A DNA stretch of 64,000 nt, from contig NZ_JBBOCA010000001.1 of assembly GCF_038002225.1 (NCBI RefSeq), forward strand, positions 5,518,001-5,582,000, in the 5' to 3' direction. Made by a program: the position numbers and the translations under genes. Positions 48,451 through 55,375 of the stretch are shown piece by piece. How positions within the stretch are numbered: position 1 is the stretch's first letter; every line of letters starts with the position of its first letter. The DNA is from Paenibacillus sp. FSL R7-0204. GTDB lineage: Bacteria; Bacillota; Bacilli; Paenibacillales; Paenibacillaceae. The notes under the pieces are model-generated. The model did no database searches. It worked only from the letters and a program-made list of their open reading frames with translations, and was not told where the DNA came from.

Positions 48451-48912
48451 TCAGCCCAGGAAAGCGCGCAGCATCCACTGGTTCTTCTCCAGATCCGTGC
48501 GGATCTTAATGAACAGGTCTGCTGTCGGCTGGTCGCTGATTTCTTCTGCCAGCTCGATGCCTTCTGTCAGTTCTTCCGCTACTGTAGCGAAATCCTCAAT
48601 CAGTGCCTGAACCATACCGCGGGCATCTTCTTTGCCTGTGGCTTCCTGAATGGTAGCCAGTTCCAAATATTCTTTCATAGTTGCTGCAGGGCTGCCTTTG
48701 ATGCTCAGCAGGCGCTCAGCCACCTCGTCCATTTTGAGTGTAATATCATCGTACAGCTCTTCGAACTTCACATGCAGGGCGAAGAACTGCTCACCCTTCA
48801 CATACCAGTGATAGTTATGCACTTTCACATACAATACGTTCAGGTTGGCAACCTGACGGTTCAGTACCTGTTCCAATGAAGCGGTGTTCACTTTGTTTGA
48901 TGCTTTAGCCAT
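48451..48912 (-). CDS. Dps-family DNA-binding ferritin-like protein
   Basis: This 153-residue protein forms a four-helix ferritin fold. The interface ferroxidase ligands are in HNYHWYVKGEQFFALHVKFEELYDD (only the motif parts HNYHW, LHVKFEELYDD matter: two histidines, an aspartate and a glutamate). It should assemble as a dodecamer that stores iron and uses peroxide as oxidant, protecting DNA. The start ATG at 48912 follows GAAGGGATC. In Bacillus this family includes Dps and MrgA; the sequence alone does not say which regulator applies here. It is monocistronic. Confidence 0.93.
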   Translation of the reverse strand: MAKASNKVNTASLEQVLNRQVANLNVLYVKVHNYHWYVKGEQFFALHVKFEELYDDITLKMDEVAERLLSIKGSPAATMKEYLELATIQEATGKEDARGMVQALIEDFATVAEELTEGIELAEEISDQPTADLFIKIRTDLEKNQWMLRAFLG

Positions 48913-49126
48913 GAGATGATCCCTTCCTTATCCATTAAATTTAGCCGGCTGCTTGTCCATTGTCCGGCCTTGCAGTTGTCTATTCTTCATTTACCCTTTT
49001 GCCTGGAGGGCGAAACAAGCATGACCCCGGGTAAGCCCTCATCCCCGCCACCAGATTCAAGCTTCTGTCCTACCCCGTAGGATGAACCAAGCAGTCGCCG
49101 GTTATGCTTAATGATACGGCTCAAAG

Positions 49127-49170
49127 ACAGAATAAAGTCAGCCAAGGGGCTAGGAAGCTCCTTGGCTGAC
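49127..49170 (-). terminator. Terminator of the YunC-like gene
   Basis: GTCAGCCAAGG (49137-49147) and CCTTGGCTGAC (49160-49170) form a perfect 11-bp stem. The minus-strand tail is TTTATTCTG. It lies about 20 bp after the stop codon. Confidence 0.85.
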
Positions 49171-49188
49171 TACACATCGCTATGCATC

Positions 49189-49491
49189 TTACATCATTAG
49201 CAGCAGGGCCTCTGCACCGGACATGCCCGGAACAATTCCCAGCTTCTCTGCTTCTATAGTTACAGACTCCAGCGGCGCGGCCAGCAGCTGAGTAAGCGTG
49301 CGCACCCCGACAGCCCTTGCCGCAATAATCTTCCGGTCGCTCAGCACCTCATTCAACAGTCCAATATCCAGCGCCCCGCACATGATATATCCCTTGTCTG
49401 TACTGATGCTGAGCAGCGTAGTTTTGGGCAGCTTCACCTCAACACCCACCAGGACATGGTCGCCCACCTGCATAGGCTCTAACGTTACCAT
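49189..49491 (-). CDS. yunC: YunC-family protein (DUF1805)
   Basis: This 100-residue protein belongs to the DUF1805 family of small alpha/beta proteins. KGYIMCGALDIGLLNE near residue 40 and the IIAARAVGVRTLTQLL stretch are typical. Function is unknown in all members. The start is ATG 49491 (MVTLEPM), eight bases after AAGGAGG; the frame is open three codons further up. In Bacillus yunC and yunD are adjacent, but here the yunD-like gene lies at 30228. Confidence 0.88.
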   Translation of the reverse strand: MVTLEPMQVGDHVLVGVEVKLPKTTLLSISTDKGYIMCGALDIGLLNEVLSDRKIIAARAVGVRTLTQLLAAPLESVTIEAEKLGIVPGMSGAEALLLMM

Positions 49492-49704
49492 TTGCAGCAC
49501 CTCCTTCTTTTCACATTCACGTTGTAGGTTATGCTTGCGGTTCAGAGCGCGTGTGGACGATGGTCCTAGTTCATAGAGAAATTGGAGGGTCGGAAGTCCT
49601 TATTTCTATGCAGGAGGGTATATAATTTCCGCTTATTTAGTGGTATAGTTTATATACTAATTTAAATTAAAGAAATCGTGACTAACGATTAAGCTGGGGG
49701 ATTA

Positions 49705-50241
49705 ATGGATAAGAAACTACAACACACCGACGGCAATTATCTATTCAATGTCGACATCCTGATTAATGCCCGCACGAACCCGCTTGCGCTGCAGTTCCTG
49801 CTTGAAATATTGAATGCCAGCGACAAAGTCACGGATTTCAACATTAACTCCGGGCTGGAGCTTGGAAGAGCCATTGATCATCTGCTGAAGTCTGCAAAAA
49901 TGGCTTTGAAGAATGACGGCTTCACACCTGCTCCGGTGCAAGTGAAGTTGCCGGAGAAGCCGGCTGACCCTCCGGCGGCAGCCAAGCCTGCAGAGAAACC
50001 AGCAGTCAAGAAGCCAGCAGCAGCACCGGTAGAAACTCCTGCTGATGTATTCGGCAAAATCAGGCAGTACATTCAGAATAACCAGCTGGTCCGGCTTCGT
50101 GCGAACCGGCATGGCAAGCAGGTGTCCATGCCCTGCCGCATTCTGAATTTTGACGAAACCGAGAATTCGCTGAGTGTATACCATGTGGACGAGAAGCAGG
50201 TCTACACATTCAAGCTTAATGAAATTGATGAATTTCTGTAA
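49705..50241 (+). CDS. Conserved hypothetical protein with Pro/Ala linker
   Basis: This 178-residue protein has an N-terminal helical segment (about 1-75, FNVDILINARTNPLALQFLLEILN), a linker rich in Pro, Ala and Lys (about 76-118), and a small C-terminal domain (about 120-178) predicted as beta strands: VRLRANRHGKQVSMPCRILNF, LSVYHVDEKQVYTFKLNEIDEF (described in parts). The C-terminal part resembles the SH3-like or WYL-like barrels that bind nucleic acid or ligands; this is a guess from strand pattern. No signal peptide. Start ATG 49705 behind GGGGG. Its stop codon lies in the stem of a long hairpin. Confidence 0.75.
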   Translation: MDKKLQHTDGNYLFNVDILINARTNPLALQFLLEILNASDKVTDFNINSGLELGRAIDHLLKSAKMALKNDGFTPAPVQVKLPEKPADPPAAAKPAEKPAVKKPAAAPVETPADVFGKIRQYIQNNQLVRLRANRHGKQVSMPCRILNFDETENSLSVYHVDEKQVYTFKLNEIDEFL

Positions 50242-50291
50242 GACGAAGAAGCACCCCCTCCGGGGTCCGGGGGCGGGTGCTTCTTCGTCTT
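50240..50291. terminator. Long hairpin between convergent genes
   Basis: AAGACGAAGAAGCACCC (50240-50256) and GGGTGCTTCTTCGTCTT (50275-50291) form a perfect 17-bp stem, with extra GC pairs inside. No T-tract follows on either strand, but it sits between convergent genes at 49705-50241 and 50328-50705. Confidence 0.65.
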
Positions 50292-50327
50292 ACCGTTATT
50301 GTGGTGGATACATGCTCCGGCCGCACT

Positions 50328-50705
50328 TCACTTCTTGCGCGGGAAGGCCTCCAAGGCGAGACAGATCCAGCCCGCAATGAAGCATACGCCTCCAAGCGGA
50401 GTGATCGCTCCGAGAACCTTGATACCGGAAATACTGAGAATATACAAGCTGCCCGAGAACAGGATCACCCCGGCAACCATCAGCCGCCCTGCCCAGCGCA
50501 GACGTACACTTTCGCCCCACTGCCCTGCGGTAAGCCCGATTAGTATCAGGGCCAACGCATGGAACATATGATACTGGACGCCCGTCTCGTATATCTGCAG
50601 ATAGTGCTCACTGATTCTAGGCTTCAGAATATGCGATCCGAACGCACCGATGGCAACGGACAGCATACCCAGCAAGGCTCCCCAGCCTATCAATCTTCGT
50701 TGCAT
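50328..50705 (-). CDS. DUF423 family membrane protein (YwdK-like)
   Basis: This 125-residue protein has four hydrophobic helices. GALLGMLSVAIGAFGSHIL near the N-terminus, QYHMFHALALI in the middle and GITPLGGVC-type sequence (here ITPLGGVCFIAGW) near the C-terminus are the family signatures. Function is unknown. The start ATG at 50705 follows GGAAGGAGG. It converges with the hypothetical gene at 49705 and is transcribed alone. Confidence 0.9.
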   Translation of the reverse strand: MQRRLIGWGALLGMLSVAIGAFGSHILKPRISEHYLQIYETGVQYHMFHALALILIGLTAGQWGESVRLRWAGRLMVAGVILFSGSLYILSISGIKVLGAITPLGGVCFIAGWICLALEAFPRKK

Positions 50706-50879
50706 GGATATACAGCTCCTCCTTCCCTGAGTTGAACTTCTCCTATCTTAACGTATCTGCTTCGCCTTTTGCCAGCCGCGTCATTCTGAGCGTATGTGCA
50801 CTGACTGAAGACTTGCATTTAGAGCGGTGTTATGATGAAGTGGTAGTAATAACCTATTACATCCCAAGGAGTGCAGCCC

Positions 50880-51335
50880 ATGGATTATCATTCACCGCCC
50901 AAACCGGACAACGCCGCAACCGAACCTGCAAGATGGGGCTCTTCGGAACAAGATACGAACACTGATTATGTATACCAGGAGAACAAACGCGACTATAAGC
51001 ACTCCGGCCCCGGTATCGCTTCGTTCATAATTGCTCTACTCACACTGGTCTGCTATGCCGTTACCTTCGTGTATGTAGGGGCGCAAGCGTCTTCTCTGAT
51101 GAATGAGCATAATAAACTGATTGCCGATTCAGCAGAAACGATCATGTATCTGGGGCTGATCATGCTGATCCTGGTCGCAGTGAATATCATCGGGGCGGTT
51201 ACCGGCATTATCGGCCTGACCCTGCGCAGACGGCGCAAGGTATTTGCTGTCATCGGCACCATCATCAACGCCGGCTTCCTGCTTCTGTTCATGCTTCTGC
51301 TATCCGTTGTTCTGGTAAATGCCGGAGCGTCCTAA
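50880..51335 (+). CDS. Hypothetical membrane protein (DUF4064-like layout)
   Basis: This 151-residue protein has a hydrophilic N-terminus (about 1-40), then three hydrophobic helices (about 42-65, 84-110 and 118-145). A basic RRRRK stretch lies before the last helix. The arrangement of glycine-rich helices resembles small Bacillales DUF4064/DUF4190-like membrane proteins, but no domain can be assigned firmly. The start is ATG 50880, eight bases after AAGGAG. It is followed by a strong terminator and stands alone. Confidence 0.78.
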   Translation: MDYHSPPKPDNAATEPARWGSSEQDTNTDYVYQENKRDYKHSGPGIASFIIALLTLVCYAVTFVYVGAQASSLMNEHNKLIADSAETIMYLGLIMLILVAVNIIGAVTGIIGLTLRRRRKVFAVIGTIINAGFLLLFMLLLSVVLVNAGAS

Positions 51336-51351
51336 AAACTAGTGTACAGCA

Positions 51352-51395
51352 AACACAGCATATCCCCTTGAACAGGGACATGCTGTGTTTTGTTG
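51352..51395 (+). terminator. Terminator of the small membrane-protein gene
   Basis: AACACAGCAT (51352-51361) pairs with ATGCTGTGTT (51380-51389), with a CCC/GGG inner stem. T-rich sequence follows on the plus strand. It lies 17 bp after the stop codon; the converging gene at 51423 may also use it. Confidence 0.85.
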
Positions 51396-51422
51396 TGGAG
51401 CCATGTATGCAGGCCTGGACGC

Positions 51423-53699
51423 TTAGATCTCGAACTCTTCGCTTGAATCGGACAGTCCGCCGTTCTGCACTCCAGAGCTGTTGGCTACCGCAAGCACGTA
51501 TACCTTATACTTGGTGCCTTTGATAACCGGGTTACCGTTAATATCTCTGGCTGCAGCTGCTATAGAGAGATTGCTTCCGTTAGGGACTGCTGATCTGTAA
51601 TAAGACGACTGCACGTTAAGGGCCTCAGTTGTACCGAAACTCTGCTTGGACGGGACTACGAATACCCGGTATTCGGAAATATTCGACTCACGGGCAGACT
51701 TGATGAAGTTAACCGCAAGTTTGCCGTTATCCATGCCGTAAGTCACATTCGTCACGGAGGTGACGGGAAGCTTAGCCGATAACGTAATGGCTGCCGATCC
51801 CTCCGACAATATGTTAGCTCCCTGGTAGGTGCCGTTTCTGACAGTCAATACATATACCCTGTAGCTGATTCCCGGCTTGATGGCTGCGCCGCGTACGTCT
51901 TTGGCTAAGGCATCGAGCACCTGATTGGTGCTGTCCCCGGAGGTAGCTGCGGTAGTATAAGTCCCCGCATTGTTCGCATCCGACAAGCTGAAGCTGCTGT
52001 AATAATTCATAGGCACCACCAGAATCCGGTAATGGCTGATGTAGGATTCGTCTGCGGCATGATTGAAGGCTACTCTCAGATCACGCCCATCTCCATAATC
52101 ATTCACATCACTCACACTCAGATTCGATATGGCACTGAGGCCGGAGGTATTCACCAGCGTAATCGCCGGAGAAGCAGCAGATAGCACATTCGAGCCCGAA
52201 TTGTTCCAGTTGCCTGCCGCGAGCACATACACTCTGTAGCTGGTTCCGTTCCTGATCAGGGAACCGCGCACATCTCTGCTGGAGGAGCTCAGAATCTGTT
52301 CGGTATACGTTCCTGATGTGTTTACCGCCGTATAATTCGCACTGGATACGTTATTCGCATCATTTAAGCTGAAGCTGCTGTAATAGTTCGCAGGCACAAC
52401 CAGAATGCGGTATTGGCTGATGTTGGTCTCGTCTGAGGCATGGTTGAAGGTAACCTTCAAATCCCGCCCGTCATTATAATCATTCACATCGGTCACATTC
52501 AGGTTAGATACCCCTGCATTGGCGAGTATAAGAGCCGCCGAAGCAGGTGACAGCACGTTATTCGCTGCATTGCTGCTGTCAACCGCCAGTACATATACCC
52601 GGTAGCTGACACCCGTCTTGATCTGCGCTCCATCTGTATCTCGCGAGCCGGAGGAGAGGTTCATGCTGATGTTGTTCCCTGTCTTGTTGATCTGCGTGTA
52701 ATTGCTGCTGGAGACCGCATTAGCTCTGCCCAGATCAAAAACCTGGGAATTCGACGCTTTGACTACGAAGATCCGGTAAGAGCTTATCTTACTCTCATCG
52801 GCCAGCTTGTTGAAGCTGACGGAGAGATCCCGGCCGTCCCCGTAATCACTGGTATCCGTTGCCTGGACGGTGCCCAGTGCCGGAACTGCCTTGTTCTGCA
52901 ATGTAATAACGGCAGATGCACTGGAGAGGGCACTGGTGTTATTACCTTTGCCGACTGTCACTACATATACGCTATATCCCTGATTATTCTTAATCAGGTC
53001 ACCGTCGATCGTTCTGGCGGTTGCATTCAGCTTCACAACAGGATTCGCTCCTGTTACCAGAGCAACGGAGTAGTTATAGGACCCTACTGCCAGTGCAGAC
53101 GACAGATTTAGTGTGGTGCCGTTCTTGGTGATAAGCACGCGGTAATGATCTACCAGCGATTCGTCGGCCGCACGGTTGAAGCTGACCTGCAGATCCCGGC
53201 CGTCTCCATAATCGCCGATATCCTGGGCGGTTACCCCCGATACCGGAGCCGCATTCCCGCCTACCGGAACCGGAGTGGTGATCGTTACAATCTGCGCAGC
53301 CGGATTCCAGCCGACCTCGCGGCCGAGCGCTTCACTGACGAACCGGGTAGGCACCATTGTGCGGCCCTTCAGATTCTGCCCCGGCACATCCAGGCTGACT
53401 GCCTTATTGTTGATTGTTGCGATCTTGGAGCCAATCTTCAGTACAATCGTTGTATCATTCTGGGAAGCAGTTACTGTCTGTGTCTTTTGATTCCACTTGA
53501 TGTCGGCATTGAAGGCTTCAAAGATAGCCCGCAGCGGTACCATGGTCCGTCCGTTCACCATTACCGGCGGTTGATCGGTGGACAAGGTCACTCCATCAAT
53601 AATAACTTTGATGGGTTTTGCTGCTGCCTGGGCAGGGGCCTGAAACAACATCGGGAACACCAATAATCCTGCTACAATCGAAATCCATAACTTTTTCAC
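51423..53699 (-). CDS. Secreted repeat protein with copper-amine-oxidase N-terminal domains
   Basis: This 758-residue exported protein has a signal peptide (about 1-26, ending QAAA), a copper-amine-oxidase N-terminal-like module of two units (about 30-145; VNGRTMVPLRAIFEAFNA and LKGRTMVPTRFVSEALG) and five repeats of about 110-125 residues. Each repeat begins with a motif like DYGDGRDLxVxFNxAADES followed by ISxYRI; the last one is more diverged. The amine-oxidase stalk domain is common in Paenibacillus exoproteins and is not the enzyme. No anchor is visible, so the protein is probably released or loosely bound. Start is GTG 53699 behind GGGAGGG. Role unknown. Confidence 0.9.
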   Translation of the reverse strand: MKKLWISIVAGLLVFPMLFQAPAQAAAKPIKVIIDGVTLSTDQPPVMVNGRTMVPLRAIFEAFNADIKWNQKTQTVTASQNDTTIVLKIGSKIATINNKAVSLDVPGQNLKGRTMVPTRFVSEALGREVGWNPAAQIVTITTPVPVGGNAAPVSGVTAQDIGDYGDGRDLQVSFNRAADESLVDHYRVLITKNGTTLNLSSALAVGSYNYSVALVTGANPVVKLNATARTIDGDLIKNNQGYSVYVVTVGKGNNTSALSSASAVITLQNKAVPALGTVQATDTSDYGDGRDLSVSFNKLADESKISSYRIFVVKASNSQVFDLGRANAVSSSNYTQINKTGNNISMNLSSGSRDTDGAQIKTGVSYRVYVLAVDSSNAANNVLSPASAALILANAGVSNLNVTDVNDYNDGRDLKVTFNHASDETNISQYRILVVPANYYSSFSLNDANNVSSANYTAVNTSGTYTEQILSSSSRDVRGSLIRNGTSYRVYVLAAGNWNNSGSNVLSAASPAITLVNTSGLSAISNLSVSDVNDYGDGRDLRVAFNHAADESYISHYRILVVPMNYYSSFSLSDANNAGTYTTAATSGDSTNQVLDALAKDVRGAAIKPGISYRVYVLTVRNGTYQGANILSEGSAAITLSAKLPVTSVTNVTYGMDNGKLAVNFIKSARESNISEYRVFVVPSKQSFGTTEALNVQSSYYRSAVPNGSNLSIAAAARDINGNPVIKGTKYKVYVLAVANSSGVQNGGLSDSSEEFEI

Positions 53700-53802
53700 A
53701 AGCTCACCCTCCCGAAATAGGAAACATCTCTCATTTTTCTATCTCTTTGACGCAAGCTGGGCGGAAAAAGTTTCTCTCAAAACCGGTTACAAAAAAATAA
53801 CC

Positions 53803-53820
53803 TTTGGAGCGGGCTCCAAA
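53803..53820. repeat. Short perfect inverted repeat
   Basis: TTGGAGC (53804-53810) and GCTCCAA (53813-53819) are separated by two bases, between the repeat-protein and lipoprotein genes. A run of T follows further down on the minus strand, so it may act as a second, weak terminator. Confidence 0.5.
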
Positions 53821-53825
53821 AACGG

Positions 53826-53876
53826 CAAAAAGACTGCTACAGGAGGATACCCATGGGGTATTCCACCATTGCAGTC
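53826..53876 (-). terminator. Terminator of the small lipoprotein gene
   Basis: On the minus strand GACTGC (53871-53876) and GCAGTC (53832-53837) close a long hairpin with an inner ATACCC/GGGTAT stem, followed by TTTTT. It lies about 25 bp after the stop codon. Confidence 0.85.
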
Positions 53877-53899
53877 CTGGTTCCGGACACCCTGCCGAA

Positions 53900-54328
53900 T
53901 CAGTCCGCTTTGGTCAGACTGGACAATACCCGCTGAATCACGACAGGATCTTTTCCGACTATTTTTTCCACATAAGTAAATACTACAGGCTCATCCATCT
54001 CAAGCCCTTCCGGCGCATCCTCTGTACCTGCACCGAGTTCAAAGGCCGTCGGCCCTTCCTCTGTCACAATCTCCACGGAATGGGTATCCATCTGCCCGAC
54101 ATAAGTGCCTGAGCCCTGAATCTTCACAGGCTCTGCGGCTGCGGAAGGACTAGACTTAAGCACCGGACTGGCGAGAGGTACCGCCGCTGTCTGTACAGGG
54201 ATATCCGTAGAGCCTGCCGAGGACGATGCTCCGGGGGCTTGCGCCGGGCTGTTCCCGCCGCAAGCCGTCAGGGTGAGCATCAATACAGCGATTCCTGTCA
54301 TAGCGGATAGCGTACGCTCTAGTCTCAT
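53900..54328 (-). CDS. Small putative lipoprotein
   Basis: This 142-residue protein has a signal sequence with lipobox LTLTACGG (cysteine at about residue 23), a Ser/Ala/Pro-rich linker (about 25-70) and a small C-terminal domain (about 72-140) with strands GTYVGQMDTHSVEI and VVFTYVEKIVG. It should sit on the outer face of the membrane. The start ATG at 54328 follows AGAGGAGG. The domain matches nothing recognised. It is divergent from a methyltransferase-like gene. Confidence 0.8.
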   Translation of the reverse strand: MRLERTLSAMTGIAVLMLTLTACGGNSPAQAPGASSSAGSTDIPVQTAAVPLASPVLKSSPSAAAEPVKIQGSGTYVGQMDTHSVEIVTEEGPTAFELGAGTEDAPEGLEMDEPVVFTYVEKIVGKDPVVIQRVLSSLTKAD

Positions 54329-54499
54329 GATGTGTACCTCCTCTGTTGGTTGTGTGCTGCTTACCTTACCTATGGATTACCCCATAAGCCGGGTAGTGTA
54401 AACTTGCCGTTACGGGCTGGGCATCAGCCGTACGCACAGAAGCGCCAGACTAATATAATAGATGAAGAGCCTTATTCAGCATTTGAAGGAGTGGTATCC

Positions 54500-55144
54500 T
54501 TGAGAATCGATATCGGCTGCGGCCCCGGCAAAGAGTCCGGGTATCTGGGAATCGACCGCACACATTACCCCGGGGTGGATATCGTCTGCGATATTTGCGA
54601 AGGAATCCCCCTGCCCGACAATACGGCCGAATTCGTGATGGCCAGCCGGGTCATGCCTTATGTGAACGATCTGTTTGCAGCGATGTCAGAGATTTATAGA
54701 ATAAGCACGCACCAAGCAGTTGTGTGTGTCCTCTCACCCTATGCCCATAGCTTCCCGCATGCCTCCAACCCTATGTTTAAGCAAAAGTTCGATGAGTATA
54801 CCCCCCGTTATTTCACCGGCCGCTTCTTCCAGCCCTATCAGAGCCCGCTGTGCCCGGAAATCCCGGATTATCCCGTACCGCTGCCGCCGTTTGACTTCAG
54901 ACTGCTGCGGATGGAGCTGTTCTATCAATATCCGTATGACGACAATCTGTATGATACGGAAGAGCTGGAGGTTCTGAAGACGCTGCAGTCCAATGTCATC
55001 CATGAAATTATGTACCACTTCGCCGTCATTAAGCGGGAGATTACCGATGAGGAACTAGAGGCGATGAGCCGGAAGGTGCTGCCTGAGCCACAGGCGCTGC
55101 TGGAGCGCCGGCTTCGGCTGCAGAACAGGAAATACATGTTATGA
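54500..55144 (+). CDS. Class I methyltransferase-like protein
   Basis: This 214-residue protein opens with MRIDIGCGPG, the glycine-rich motif I of SAM-dependent methyltransferases, then YLGIDRTHYPGVDIVCDI, whose aspartate would bind the ribose, and IPLPDNTAEFVMASRVMPYV as motif II-III. Later parts (ELFYQYPYDDNLYD, LERRLRLQNRKYML) are atypical. The start is TTG 54500, eight bases after AAGGAG; the frame extends upstream without a ribosome binding site. A TATAAT lies at 54454-54459, with a poor -35. Substrate unknown. Confidence 0.82.
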   Translation: MRIDIGCGPGKESGYLGIDRTHYPGVDIVCDICEGIPLPDNTAEFVMASRVMPYVNDLFAAMSEIYRISTHQAVVCVLSPYAHSFPHASNPMFKQKFDEYTPRYFTGRFFQPYQSPLCPEIPDYPVPLPPFDFRLLRMELFYQYPYDDNLYDTEELEVLKTLQSNVIHEIMYHFAVIKREITDEELEAMSRKVLPEPQALLERRLRLQNRKYML

Positions 55145-55209
55145 AATTCGGGATGGACATACAAGATTGCCCAAAACGGAACATAGGCTAATACAACACA
55201 AGCAAGATG

Positions 55210-55248
55210 GCATATCGGCTCACACAGGAGCCGGTCTGCTTTTTTTTT
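55210..55248 (+). terminator. Terminator of the methyltransferase-like gene
   Basis: CGGCTC (55216-55221) and GAGCCG (55228-55233), with an outer GCA/TGC pair, are followed by nine T. It lies about 65 bp after the stop codon. Confidence 0.85.
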
Positions 55249-55303
55249 GAAAATAGAAGAATTTATTTGTTTCACATGATAACTTATCCTTCTATTTCTC
55301 GCT

Positions 55304-55343
55304 GAAACGGTACCGTCCTTTACAAGGACGGTAAAGCCGTTTC
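55304..55343 (+). promoter_or_regulatory. Leader hairpin upstream of the DUF11 giant gene
   Basis: GAAACGG (55304-55310) pairs with CCGTTTC (55337-55343), and ACCGTCC (55312-55318) with GGACGGT (55326-55332), giving a 14-bp interrupted stem. It ends about 28 bases before the ribosome binding site and has no T-tract, so it may be a stability or control element. Confidence 0.5.
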
Positions 55344-55375
55344 CACTTGCTGTCAGAGCTTCTATTCAAAAGGAG

